Source: Lutraria lutraria (taxonomy: Eukaryota > Mollusca > Bivalvia > Venerida > Mactridae). Taken from it: 64,000 nucleotides of DNA. The stretch is from contig OZ026842.1 in NCBI GenBank assembly GCA_964023205.1, positions 38,269,501-38,333,500 on the forward strand, written 5' to 3'. Made by a program: the position numbers and the translations under genes. Below the pieces are notes generated by a model. That model had not been told where the DNA came from. It worked only from the letters and a program-made list of their open reading frames with translations, and ran no database searches. Shown here piece after piece: positions 1 to 12,544 of this stretch. Numbering within the stretch: position 1 is the first letter of the stretch; every line of letters starts with the position of its first letter.

Positions 1-112
1 TCTATTTTTTGCATGCTATTTTCATACCATCGTTTAACGCTAATATGTGCATGTTATGTATGTAAGCAATAATTCAATTGTCATTGCTTAAAAAAAACTA
101 TTATCAGGGAGT

Positions 113-3100
113 TCAATGTTTATACAGTATTGATGGTATCTTGAAATATCGAGACAACTTCATCATATCGTAATCATCGAGATCATACTGCCACTTGAAC
201 CATTTCCAGAAAACTGATCCTTTCCAACTGAACATGAAGTAGTACATACTTATACCAACAAATCCAAGCGTTATCGCGATACCAAAACGTAGAACAGCAG
301 TAATACTAGGTAGGAAGTGTTCTATGTAACTGAATGGAATCGGTTCAGCCGGATACTCCAAGGATTCTGGTTCCACTGGGTTCATTTTGTTTGCAGAAAT
401 TCTTCCATCAGCATATAGAATCTGAAAAAAAAATGCCGTTCGTCAAACACTGATGCCCTTTACTGGATAGCAATTTTCTGTTATTGATCCGACAAGGATT
501 TCACACTGAGAGAAACTGTGACCTTGGGGGCAAATATTTTCAGATATTCATTTTTCACTGTGATCTTGACCTTTGACTCACTGACCTCAAACTCAATAGG
601 GGTCATCTACATGTGATAAACAACCTCCTAACAAAGTCCGAGGACCTTAGGCCCAATCATTCTCTAGTTATTGGTCGGACAAAGTTTTTGTGTTGAAGGT
701 CACAGTGACTGTGACCTTGACCATTGACATACTGACCTCTATTCAAATAGGGGTCATCTACATGTGATCATAGTCTGAGAAAGGGGCATACTAATACATT
801 ATAAACATTGTCATTTAACATATTCAAAAGACAGAAGAGTTCTTTCTCACGAACATAGGTTCTTAGTGATCAAATGATTATAAGATTTACCATAGTACAT
901 TACCTGATATGCTGCCCTTTCTCCAGCCTGTACAGCCCCTTCCATATAACCAGACCACACTGTAGCTGTCTCAGTACCAGCAAAATATACTCTTTGGTGG
1001 GGTTCCCTTATACATCTAGAGTGAGACATAAAGTAAGGTACAGTCATACCAGTGTTAGCGGCCATCTCCGAATAAGGTCATTGATTGTTTAGAACAAAAT
1101 GACCTCCAAATAAAGGTCACCTGTCAATTAAGGTCACATTAAGTCATTCCCAAGGATGGCATTTGTCCACAGGTTTGACTTAAGAAGGTTGTTTGATCAT
1201 TATACATACAGATTATTAATACAAAAAAGGTCAATTAAATTAGAATGTAGTTCTTTTTCAGGATTATAATTATACAGTGTAACTTCTGAAATCCGGACAC
1301 CAATGGGACCGGCCAAAATGTCCAGATTTTGGAAGTTTCTGGAATTCAGAAGTCTATAAAATTATATGAACAAGTACAGATGTTAAATGTCAGAGTTTTT
1401 TAATGGTGAAAATAGGGACATCATTATTTATGCATAATACAATATCATGTTATTATTACTAAGACAGGATGCAAAAATAAAAGATAAACATTAATAAGTT
1501 TTATTAATCAAAATCTAATATTTTCTCGAAAGGAAGATACCGACAATACATTTTTACTTACAAAAATGAACCAGTCAATATTGTTAATGAGTGTAAAGAT
1601 TTGGAAATATATTTTAGTAAAAGTGGTTTATTTTACAAATGCAAACTGACATACTGTGATTCTAACACATGTCAAAATATACTAACACCACTGATTGGTA
1701 AACAATTTTGCTTCAGGGTTAAAAATCGCGGGACTAATTAAGGATGTACATATGTTTTATTCCATATATTCTTGCGAACATGTTTTTGTGTAGATCATGC
1801 ATCATAGAGGCTCACACGGAAGACTGGGCTTGCCAAACTGTGTTGCCTCTTTAAATAAAGTCATTAATATCATTATAAAGTTTGGCTAATTTGTTGTTAC
1901 AGTGAAATAAATATTCTCAGAAAATATTAGACAATAAATTAATTGGTAAGTGGAACCCCATCACCAATGGGACCAGTAGAAAAAGTTTTTTTTAATGTTT
2001 CCGGTTTTCTGAAGGTGCAGTGCAGAAGTTACACTGTATATGTGTGAATGATATGACATTTTGCAGACAAGTAAATTTGTTGTAACAACAGAAACCATGA
2101 CAAACTCCTAACTTAATTAAAAAAGTAATATCAGTCTTAATGAGACTTTATACTTCCATGTCATTAGGGACTTTTGACTGCCATCATTGTATGAAGTTTT
2201 TGTTGCTAAGGGGACACAGACAGACAAGACAGACTGACCTGCCAAAACAGTATGCCCCCGATCTAACAGGGGCATAAAAATGCATTGAAATTGTAGAGAG
2301 ATGAAATAGAACCATTCTTATGAGATGAGGTTTAGGGAAGGACATTTTCGTTGGGTTCAATTTTCATGGTTTTTACTAAAATGGCTATTTCGTGGGGACA
2401 TGAATTTGTGGATTTTTATTTTTGAAAAGAAATGCCTTATCTCTGCATTTAAATTTGTGGGGATTTGATTTTTTGGATAAGCCGACCCACGAAATCCATG
2501 AAATTAAATCCCCAATGAAAATTAATGATTCCATAGTATACAGCTTATTTATATACAGATACAGAGAGCTTAAAGACATTTTACTTCAGTTTCCAGTTTT
2601 ATGCACCTAGACATTTAGACAAACTGATAACTCGTTCATAGATTTTTTTAAACTTTGCGAAGAACATACCTAAAAAATCTAGTCATGACTCCCATCGGTG
2701 GTACGCTTGAATAACATCCACCTGAATAAGGATCTGACATCCAGTTATATTCCTTATATCCTACAGGATGAAGAAAATTATCACAACCAAACACCCAGGC
2801 ATAGTGAGCACACAATGCTCTCTTCCTGTAACAGAGGACAGAACCACATTAAGATAAAATCTTATTACCACATAATCACCAATAAAAGCCCTTCCTTATT
2901 ATAGCCACACCTTAACAAATTTAACCTAAAAAATTTACAACAGCGTAAATATCATTGATATTCCAAATGATTAATTCCTAATTATTAATCCATGTTGGAA
3001 TTTGAAATGCTCACCTGATACCTTTCTCAATACATGTGCTTACAGGTGTGGATTTTCAGTGTATCTTAAGTTTGTGAAGTTTATTGCATCCAAACCAAAT

Positions 3101-6100
3101 TTTCATGCCCAATTGTCAGAGTTTTCTAGTATATTTAAGTTTGTAAACACTCAATTACAGCTGATGAACATTGTTGAGTATCGCAATGAATTGTTGGATC
3201 GTCTCTCAGTATCATTTGAGCAATATTCAGCAGTTGTGAATCCATGTAATCTATGTATATAAGTCCTTGATACTTTTTTTATATCAATATCTCTCATAGT
3301 TCCATATCTCTCAAGAATATATCAGACACAAGCACTATCCAAACTTTAAACAACAATACCTCTCTTCAGGGGTTTCATGCCCCAGCTCTCGTGCCTTATC
3401 AGCGAGCACAAATCCCATGATACCTGGATGGTCTCCACTAGGTTTTGTATCTTCCATACAAAAAGTACATACACCATCAGAAGACATGGCTATACCATTT
3501 AAATCTATAGAATATAAACATAATTGGCTTAAAATACATAGTTCTAAACATCATTAAAAGTTAGGTATATTCAGACATAAACAAGTTCCTGCTTTCTATC
3601 TTACGTTGGCATATTTGTCAAGAAATAGCCCATTTGAACAAAAGTCAAGGTGAAAGTGAGGTTGGTTGATGTAGGTAGATTGAGTATGGTATGGCAACAA
3701 CTGTACAAGTATTAAAATATTAGTAAGTGGTGTTGATGCTAGATAAAACGGTAACATTTACTTAACCTCATACAAAATTATACCAAGTCCAAATTAAGTC
3801 AAGGTCATTTACTGCTAACCATCAAACTATAAGGACAGCCCAGCACATTAGATAATGTGATTAAAAAATATAACAACAAATTTACCTCTTTTTCTCCAGA
3901 AGTTGGTTTTATAATACATGACAGTTTTTATAATGGAACCCATTGGCATTCTTTGAATTAATTGATTACGTTCCCATGGTAATGGAGGTTCAAATACTAT
4001 TCTATTCAATAGTGAGAGAGGTACTGCACTTATAACATATTTTGCCTGAAACGAAAGTTAAACAATTAATTATGTTGGAACTTAAGTCCACACAATAGTA
4101 CACCAACTGTTTATGTATTTTTTTTTACCTTACATATTAAATATATGAATTACCCTTTGCTTTTTTCATGTACGAGGAATGATCCAGAAATTCGTAGACA
4201 GTATGTGTTAATCAAAAAGTAATAGACGTAATAATGTTAAATTCCGTTTCCTACCTCACTATACATTTATCAATAATTCTGGAAAAAATTGTCATAATTG
4301 GACAAGCAATAAAATTTCTACACTATTTTAAGTTAACAGAGGTAAGGAACCGCGGCGCAGGTCACGACGTCAACACGACGTGAACAAAATTATTGATAAA
4401 TTACAACGTTTTTAGCACTTAGCCTAGTAAGTTTTCAAAGTTTTCCCCATTTCAATGAATGCAGTTTTCGTGGTGGCGAACCCAGTCCTTGAATATAATG
4501 GCATACCACTCCCAACCAAAGGATTATAAAATTGATTGAGTGGTGCCTTTCAAATCTTTCCTCGTCGATCTTCGCCCGCATTTGTTCCACAGTCTTCCTG
4601 TCCCTCACCTCCATGGTCGCCCGAACCAAGCATTGTCCTCAACACCCTCTTGACCATCCAAAAATCAACGATGCTACTTATACACGACTGCACGACACAT
4701 TGACGGCTAGTTTGTCACGTTTTCGATCATTTTTGTTTGTTTTTTAAGGTGTCTTCCTAAGATTCACACAGAATTTTATAACTGCATGAAGTTTTGACAG
4801 ATCTGTGACGTCCATTTTGAAATCAGTGATTTTTGCCGTTAACCTTTTCAAGTTAAATTTTGACAGAACTACTTATTCAAATGTCTTCGAAAATTAAACA
4901 CAATGACGCCACGTCCATCCAATCGACGTTATTATAACGTCTCCCGCCATTTTTTTATGTTTTCAAGGTGTACTGTGAATTTTAGATAGCTATAAATGCT
5001 AACATTTCAGTGCAATTTTCAACTGCGCCGCAATCTCAACACTACATGATTTGAAGACGTCATAAGTAATTGAAATATAGCAAATTTACTAAGAAATTTG
5101 GCCGACAGTTTCAAAACATATTAGTAAATATCATGTGAAGATTTTGTAACAGTAGGACTCGGCCGTTCTTAATAAAACGCCGTGTCCACGAACTTCTGGA
5201 TCACCCCTCGTACACGTTTTAACAGACAGAAAATATACTGTTGTTTGTTGTGTACTATGCACTGTAGAAAGCAAAGACTAAGCTGTTTTATATCCATCAT
5301 ACTGTACTCACTTTTGGGATACAATGTAGTTTTACTATGAAAATGCTAGTCAGTCCGTCAACAAACACCACTTTAAGATCTTAGTTGTTTAGAGGTAATA
5401 TTTCCTAAGCAGTAAAATAGCAGCTAAATCACAAATGTAAGACAAACACACTTATCAAGCTATCAAGTACATCTGAAAATGGAAGGAGGCTATATAAGCT
5501 ATTCTAAATGATATTACCTTGTATATATTTCCATGTATGTCCTTCACAACTACATCATGTTCTTCATTCTTCACCTGGATCACAGGAGTTGATAGTTTAA
5601 CCCAACTCTGTCCTACTAACTTTAGCAAGCCTTCTGATATCTGCTGTGTACCTCCTAGTACCTTCTTTTCCTAGATAACAGAACTATCTTATACATACTG
5701 TAGTGAAATATTTTTGTTTTTACCTTTTTTTCATTTCAGCACAAGTCATATACAAATGTATATCAAAATACACAATATAAAATGTCTTTCAATTCATCTA
5801 CAGTTAGAAAGGAGCCTTTTTGCAATTGGGAGTCAATGAATTTCGGCCTCTAATATAGAAGGAAAAAAAGGCCCTGGTTACAAATCCAGTGCAGTAACAA
5901 CTGAACAATGACCAGTGTTGATGTATCACATGGATATGATGACCTACCTGTGCACCATTTGTTATTGAGCAGGTTCTCAAAACTCCACCTCCACTGTTAA
6001 AATACCACAATGCCCCCAGTAATGATATCTCAAACATTTCTGCACAGAAAATAGACTTCATTAGCACATCAATAACTTCTCTGACTGATCTGTAAAAACA

Positions 6101-8227
6101 AGCGAAAAACAATATAAAGCCAATAAATAATTAAATAATTATTAACCCATTATAACATAGAGGTATAGTTGTATAAGGTAGTTCATACTTAATGAGTTAG
6201 CAGTAGATGGCTTATCAGTACCAATAAATAACCCAGGGCACGAAAAATCCACTCGTATTGACGAGTGAATTCATGGTCCGGACGAGTTGAAAATCGGCTG
6301 CGGTCGTCCGATGGGACGAGCAGCTTTTGCCTTATAAAGCCAATACAAAAATCAATGAAAAATAATTTCTATCTATAAATAATATCTATAGCATCCAATG
6401 CTCCAGAAACTACACATTAGGTTGTATATTTGGCTGTTTAAATTATCAAGAAGGCTCAGTGTTTGTATTACTATTATATACATTTACTGTTTAAGTGCTT
6501 TTTAATTTGCCACTAGTGGTAGGAAGAGTGACATCAAGGGCAGGACAAGTGGATTTTGTATGTCACCCACAAAATATTTTTCGTGCCCTGATAACCTATC
6601 AGTTTTACACACTGTACCAACATACAGGTTTCAACAGAATTAATTCATATTAGAGATCAAAATACTTGTTTCTTGCATTTGAATTGCCTCAAAAATTTTA
6701 TATATTTTTTTTTCTTTGCATCCACAATACATTTCTTAGTAATTTTGTTTATGTCATACATTTACCTAAATTGTGATCTTCATACAAATCATGGAAATTA
6801 TACAATGAGTACAACTTACTATCCCACCAGGCAAGTTTTGTCATTTTAGTATAAATGCAAATAAGACTACTATGTAATTTAACGTCAAAATATGCAAACT
6901 TTTAAAAATACATAAAGGGGTCTAGATGAACAAGTGGTTGTCACTGACCAGTGATCATGCACTAGCCCCTTACTGCTATGAGCTTGAATCCCACCAGGGA
7001 CCAGCCAAATTTCACATTCTTGCTTACGGCAGGTCAGTGCATGGTTCTAACCAGATGTACACCTTAAATCATCATCCACCATTCATGCAGGAAAATATTC
7101 ACCATATGACCCGGGCTAGTGATGCAACATCAGATCTCAGTGAAGAATATAAAAATAATGTGTAATTCTTATTTTACATATCACACACCTTGTCCAGACA
7201 ATTTGATCAACAAGGTCACCTACTGTCATTGCATCCCATTGTTTTGCTTTCTTCGCTAACCAAGGGGCTTCACATGGTACCTAACATAAATAAAGTGTTC
7301 ATATAATATAGTCAAACCTGTGTTAGCTGCCACCTCAAAATAATGGCCATCCTGTGAATAAATGCAATTCTTTTAATAACGTCATTAATTATTTATAACA
7401 AAATGATCACTGAATAAAGGTTATCTGCCAATTAAGGCCAAACTTTATTTTTTCCCAAGGGTTGCATTTGTTCACAGGTATAATTGTATTTACATTCGTT
7501 TCTATTAAAAAAAGTCAACAATGAGATTTCTATGTTTCAAACCTATTCTAGAGGTCAAAAGTTCTTTTAATGAAAGTTTTCTACTTTGTCAGATTCTTAA
7601 CCAATAATTTAGACAAGAGAGATGGTTGCCTGGTAACCAATTTGGACTTATATCAGACATAAAACATTGAGAAAAGATAGAAAATTCAATCAAAGAAAAT
7701 ATAAGAAAAATATTTTAAAGTAGAAACTTGTCTGTAGGACAAAGAAGCCCCTAATCTATGATACTGGTCATGGTACACTATGTGTGACATAAGATTTTCA
7801 TATCCTTTTCAAACAAAATTATAACATAGCAAACACTCATCTACATCAAATACTTTTTGAAATATGAGTGTTACAAAATTTCATATATCAATAGTCTAGC
7901 CTGAAAATGCTGAACGTGCAAAATGCGAACTTTTTCGGGAGAATAAAAAAATGTACTAAAAGGAAAAGCAAAAATCCTTTTCAAAATATCTTTAGCCACA
8001 AACCTAGTTTCAAAATAGATAAAATTTGGACAGAAATTTAGCCCAAAGATATCTGTATTAATATTTTTTAGTAACAAAAACCCTACATACTTCGGATTTT
8101 TTCTCACATGTATGCATGTTTGGAATTTTGCAATTAAACCCCACAATGACCGTTTGGACACAATGGAAACCCCATAATGCTAAACCTGACCCTAACCCAA
8201 ACCCCATAATGTCTGTCTCCTAAGGTC

Positions 8228-8267
<40 letters not shown>

Positions 8268-11200
8268 GGACAAGGACAATTTACCATTAATTATGACTTA
8301 ACTATTAATAATGTTTCATAATCTATGTATACATTTGTGTTAAGTAATACCTTTTTAGCCATTATATCAAATGTCCTGATAAAATTGTTGATATCCAATA
8401 TCTTAAAAGGATTCCAGAATGGTGGGATACTGGCCTTGAACTTTGAATAACATGTCTGTAATATAGATAGAAATGAACATACAAACACACATGATATAAT
8501 TATGATGTCAACAACATAGGACTGCAATGTTTAAAGACTACGTTGTACCCTATAGATCAAAGAAAAGAAATAAAACTACTTATGGATACTGAACTTATAT
8601 AAACATGTACTTGCACTGCAACATGAAACAGGAACTACAGTAGTTTAACAACTGCAAGGTGGATGCAGAAAAACATAGTATTTTGGCAAATCAAAGTTCA
8701 TACACTAAGTGACAGCTATGGAAAGCTGAACTATCATTCAGTTTCCAAAAACAGATAAGTAGTGCTTTGAAGTTTCCAACCTGAAGGGTCAAATTTTACA
8801 TTATCACTGTTCACTGTTTAGTACAAATTATTTTCTTTGAACTGAAAATCTTCATTCTTTTTGGAACACTTACCTTCAAATCCATTACCGTGTAATCACT
8901 TTCATTAACATCATAAAGTTCAAGACCTAATTCTTTACACAATCTGTACATTCTATTCTGGGTTGGACCTATATATGCTCCTCCTAAATCAACCCATCCA
9001 TGATCTGGGTCCTGTAATTATACAGTATTACCCCGGTAAGTTAATACTCATTTAGGGATTACAATCAATTCCAATCAAGAATGACGTAACATGTCAACAA
9101 TATAAAAAAAAAATTCATGCCATACATTTACCTGTACACATGATAATTTTGATAAACCAGCAGATTAGACAGCATATTAGTGACACTATACTTTTTCACT
9201 ACTTCTTAATACAGAACTGACTGATGAGTTTGATAGGATTTGGGCTGAGTAGAATTTTGGCTTTTTATTTATGTAAAAACCTGATCATGAATTCACTACA
9301 TACGTCAAGAATAATTTAACTACGAAAGATACCTGAACTGTGTAAGTTCTGCCACCTACTCTGTCCCTTGCTTCTAAAACAATCACTTTTTCTCCATACT
9401 TCTGTAGTTGTCTGGCAGCACACAAACCTGAGAAATAATAATATATCCTATTCTTTAAGACTGATTTTGAATGAATCACATGGAAAATAATTGCCAACTA
9501 AGGCCACACCAATTTAATTACTTGTTCATCGGATTTGCCACTCGCTTTTTATACAAATTAGAAAAAATATTATTTTCTATTTTTTGCTTCTGATTGCTTG
9601 CTCACGCCACATTATTAAAAAATCCAAAACGGTACGGTGCCTCTGAATTATCTCTATGAAAAAAGTGAGATAATTCAACTTTTGCCTCACACATTGAAGC
9701 TTGGCCTTGGTGTATTTGGTACGGGGGTATCATTCAGTGAGTTCACTGTTACATCTTGTGTCCAAATTGTGTGCATTGTCACTTCAGAGATAATTCAGTA
9801 TACATTATTATATTGTTTTATTAATTGTAACAAGTATATGGAGTACAATGTATTGTTCTATTAAGTTAAATGTATACTCTACTTTTTGTGTGTTTCTATA
9901 ATGAGTGATTCAACAATTTTCATAAAATTCTTTAACAAAATAAAGACACTAAACAGTGTTTTACTGGTAAAGTTAACGGTTATTGAAATTAATGAACACA
10001 GACCTTGCTCGCTTGTTTGAAAGAAGGAATTAAAAATGATATTAAAAACATATTTCGCCTGCTCGCTCAAATTGGAAAAGTAAATATAACATTAAAATTT
10101 TTTTTCGCTTACTCTCTCTCTCTCCAGAAAAAATCTGATGAACAAGTTATTAAATTTGTGTGGCCTAGAGGTATTTATGTGATTAGTCAAACCAGTAGTA
10201 AAAAACAAGAACTAGAAGTCAGAATAAAGTCAAGCCTTTCACTGTACTAAGAATCATTGTGATGAGCCCCTGCAGCAATGAGATTGTTCTGTAACAATCC
10301 ATAGGGCCATATGAAACAATCCAGATTAGTAATATATATCTATTCACCAGTTCTGGGCAAAGAGGTTTGTCACGAAAAAAAATCCTAAAAAAAAAATTCC
10401 ATGTAACCCGTATATACATGACTGTATATAGAAGGGAAAGACAATTCAAATTTTCCAATGCATGTTATAAACTTCCATTTTATTGCAACGCAGTACAAAA
10501 TATTTAACTCATAATATAGTGCAACGTGTGGGCAACTCAACACGCTAACAGAAAATGTATACTTTTACTTTTAAACTCGCTATTTATGGAAAATTTGAAT
10601 TGTCAAAGTTCTTTCCCTTCTATATATATGTGGTTTACATAGAAAAACATTTTTTAGGATTTTTTTTCGTGACAAACCCCTTTGGTTCTGGGTCCCATAT
10701 TAACTATATTGGACTTTTTTATTTTGTCTTGTTGACCATTTTAGTTATGGAATTGTCCTCTTTAAAAGTCAGCAGCTTAAGACGCTTGTTCATGCATCTA
10801 TTGAATCAGATCATTTCACAGGATTTCCCGAACGCTATGGACTTAATCCAAAGCATTAACAAGGAAAATTTTGAAACTAGGGGTAGTATGAAACATCGGC
10901 AAAATATTCGATAACTTTCATCTGTTGAAGGTATATTTTAGGTCATGTTGATAGATTATACTATAATTCATCAAATTGTACACAAGTTTTACGGAAAATT
11001 GTGGGTTAAATAGAAAAATGAACGCGACTCAGATTGAGTCGTTTACCTGTTAGCTTTTAAAGAACAAGTGGCTTTGACGATGAACAGCAATGTAATGCAT
11101 TATGTATGAGTATCATCAAAAAATTTTATGCTCAATAAAAATTTACCTACGTATAGAAATACATATATAGGTAAATATTTTTTATACAGCATAATTTTAT

Positions 11201-11591
11201 TTTTTTTATTGAATAACTGGTTCATGTGGTATCATCGTCAAAGACCTTCGACTATCTATTCATAGGAGATTGAAGTTGAATCCTTTATATATTATGCTAC
11301 TTGCAACTACAAATCCCCTCATCACTCATATATATATATATAATATACACTGTCACAATTTCAATCTTCTGTGATCTGTCCGTATGTTATGAAATTTATG
11401 TTCTTCAAACCCGTTTATTTACATCGCGAAATTATATGACTATATGGATTTTTCATGCCTAAGTATAATTAATGTTCAATGTAGCCTAACATAATTTTAT
11501 TAAACTGTAACTTTGATGAGAAATAATACTTGCCACTCAGCCCAGCACCAATTATAACTACATCTAACTTCTGCGTAACTTCGGAGTTCAT
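113..11591 (-). CDS. MAO: Flavin-containing monoamine oxidase, complete, 12 exons
   Basis: Exons, 5' to 3' on the minus strand: 11591-11534, 9427-9333, 9011-8874, 8455-8351, 7280-7189, 6089-5948, 5670-5518, 4045-3886, 3504-3360, 2825-2670, 1015-904, 421-113 (stop TGA). Phases join without a break to give 554 aa; human MAO-A/B are 520-527 aa. The protein oxidatively deaminates biogenic amines, is FAD-dependent and is anchored in the mitochondrial outer membrane (family knowledge). Visible hallmarks: Rossmann GAGLSG at residues 15-20; [12 protein letters not shown] after it; [11 protein letters not shown]; the lysine of SIIK (about 301), equivalent to the flavin-water lysine; SGGCY with the covalent-FAD cysteine at about 400; and the aromatic-cage tyrosines at about 401 and 438, 37 residues apart as in [29 protein letters not shown] is read across exon 11. 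A hydrophobic C-terminal helix (about 492-516) is followed by a tail some 25 residues longer than in vertebrates. The first intron uses a GC donor. A or B subtype cannot be assigned. Confidence 0.96.
470..775. repeat. Tandemly duplicated ~150-bp dispersed repeat
   Basis: Two related units in the last MAO intron. AGGGGTCATCTACATGTGAT occurs in each, about 152 bp apart. Both units carry GTGACCTTGACC-type motifs. Repeats with this wording are common in bivalve genomes (recollection, not searched). Confidence 0.6.
1041..1180. mobile_element. MITE, CAGTCAAACCTG family, copy 1
   Basis: The left end CAGTCATACCAGTGTTAGCGG and right end CCACAGGTTTGACTTA match the ends of the better-preserved copy at 45262-45437. 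The internal text (GGCCATCTCC, AAATAAAGGTCACCTGTC, CATTCCCAAGG) also matches. It starts only 26 nt from the splice acceptor of MAO exon 11. It is non-coding. The TA target and TIR sequence suggest the pogo/Tc1-mariner group (inference). Confidence 0.7.
1275..2036. mobile_element. Non-autonomous Tigger/pogo-like element
   Basis: 762 bp bounded by CAGTGTAACTTCTG and its complement CAGAAGTTACACTG, with TA immediately outside both ends (1273-1274, 2037-2038). The inner left end continues as AAATCCGGAC, which resembles pogo/Tigger TIRs. ACCAATGGGACC occurs near each end in direct orientation. There is no open transposase frame, so it is probably a deletion derivative. It lies in the MAO intron between exons 10 and 11. 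Confidence 0.75.
2344..2522. mobile_element. Short inverted-repeat element (MITE)
   Basis: The left end ATTTTCGTTGGGTTCAATTT and the complement of the right end (ATTTTCATTGGGGATTTAAT) are near-identical, giving imperfect TIRs of about 25 bp around a 130-bp centre. Phrases of the type TTCGTGG and AAATTTGTGG occur inside. Two short open frames here are by-products of the repeat and not genes. Confidence 0.5.
4173..5210 (-). pseudogene. Decayed mariner-like transposon
   Basis: Terminal inverted repeats CGAGGAATGATCCAGAAATT (left) and the complement of AACTTCTGGATCACCCCTCG (right) are flanked by TA on both sides (4171-4172, 5211-5212). This fits a Tc1/mariner element of 1038 bp, shorter than a full mariner of about 1.3 kb. 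On the minus strand 4435-4629 retains a frame containing [14 protein letters not shown], which resembles the N-terminal region of mariner transposases. No DD(34)D catalytic region survives. It sits in the MAO intron between exons 7 and 8. Confidence 0.6.
6234..6590. mobile_element. MITE with CAGGGCACGAAAAAT termini
   Basis: 357 bp. The left end is CAGGGCACGAAAAAT and the right end is its exact 15-bp complement ATTTTTCGTGCCCTG. The hexamer ATAACC directly abuts both ends (6228-6233 and 6591-6596) and is read as a target-site duplication. The CAGGG terminus resembles hAT elements, but a 6-bp duplication is not the usual 8 bp. It is non-coding and lies in the MAO intron between exons 5 and 6. 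Confidence 0.75.
6926..7120 (+). repeat. Degenerate tRNA-derived SINE-like sequence
   Basis: AAGTGGTTGTCACTGACC resembles an A box region, and AGCTTGAATCCC about 50 nt later resembles a degraded B box (GGTTCGAATCC). A 79-aa open frame here has no coding signal. It could also be unrelated sequence. Confidence 0.35.
7309..7487. mobile_element. MITE, CAGTCAAACCTG family, copy 2
   Basis: It begins TAGTCAAACCTGTGTTAGCT, and its body is alignable by eye to the copies at 1041 and 45262 (CCACCTC, CCTGTGAATAAA, ATTCTTTTAA, TTCCCAAGGG). The right end TTCACAGGTATAA is decayed. It lies in the MAO intron between exons 4 and 5. Confidence 0.7.
8226..8260. repeat. (CAGA)n microsatellite
   Basis: About nine tandem CAGA units next to AACCCCATAATG-type text, in the MAO intron between exons 4 and 5. 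Confidence 0.9.
10351..10692. repeat. Large imperfect inverted repeat in MAO intron 1
   Basis: The left arm (10351-10457) is complementary to the right arm (10587-10692) over about 105 bp. It includes TTTGTCACGAAAAAAAATCC against its complement and GAAGGGAAAG...CAATTCAAATTTTCCA against its complement. The spacer is about 129 bp. The intron transcript could fold into a long stem. The open frames on both strands here follow from the duplication. Confidence 0.8.
11072..11243. repeat. Inverted repeat with 12-bp perfect ends
   Basis: CTTTGACGATGA at 11072-11083 is matched by TCATCGTCAAAG at 11232-11243. Nested inside are ATTTACCTA...TAGGTAAAT and AT-rich complementary tracts. It could be a small foldback element in MAO intron 1. 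Confidence 0.6.
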
Positions 11592-12540
11592 GTTTGGGGT
11601 TGCATTCCGTATTCCGAATGGCTTGGGTTTTAAAACTGTCCTAGGCTAGACACATATAAATTAAGAAACGGCCAACTTGCTCTAGATTTCTTTTTCAAAG
11701 CCTTTGATCATGTACATTATAGCAAATTGTAAGCCAATAAAACGGCATATGCACTTGCTATGGGTTAAGTACCAACCTGTAAGCTAAAATTCGGCAAAAT
11801 TCTTGTAGTATCATATAGAAGTCATGTTCACTTTGATAGGCATAAAAAGAAAATTCTTTGTTTCTGGTTACCCGACCTAGTCCTATCCTAATTTTCCCCT
11901 GTGATACTAGAATTCCACATAATTTTTTTACCTGCTTACCAGGTTAAAAAAAAACAAAAAAACATCCCAACCTACCTATTTGAGTACATGTATATGTAAC
12001 CGTAAACAAACATTTTTTTAGACCTATATGATTTCATTGTTTGGTGGCTCATCATATTTTAAGGTTGGAAATGACATTGTTAACCCATCTCACTATCATT
12101 CAGAGCGAAAACATTGTTACAGTAAAAACTGACCCATCTTTAACGGTGTTAAATTTTTTAAAAGATACAAGCATACATTATTTTTGTAATTATCTGCAAA
12201 ATATCAAACTGCTGTTAGTAAAGCAGTTTTTTTTTTATATTATTGATGTTTGTATCTGCATAGAGATGTAAGTATTTCAATATAATTTATGTATGATTTT
12301 TCTGTATCTATGACAGCCTTTTTTTCTTTTAATATTTTTGTTTTGGATATATTGGACCCCACTAGAAATAAGCTTTTAGCTTAATGGGTTATCATTTGGA
12401 AACATATTTAAAAATGTTATTAAAAGTATATTTCTTTTTGTGCTAGTCATTTTATTTACGCATATTGTTTTATCAAAAATACATAATGTATGTCATGATT
12501 GTGTTCCAATATGTGATGATGACCTTAAATGTCAATAAAT
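11592..12540. other. MAO upstream region, nothing recognised
   Basis: The non-coding 5' flank of MAO should contain its 5' UTR and promoter. I see no clear TATA box at a convincing distance and no conserved frame. The short plus-strand frame 12041-12271 looks like chance. Confidence 0.4.
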
Positions 12541-12544
12541 GAAC

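Noticed and set aside
874..1092. Plus-strand open frame of 72 codons
   Set aside because: It is the antisense shadow of MAO exon 11 plus the adjoining MITE.
10555..10914. 119-codon plus-strand frame
   Set aside because: It overlaps the right arm of the 10351-10692 inverted repeat. No motif, no splice context and low-complexity hydrophobic content.
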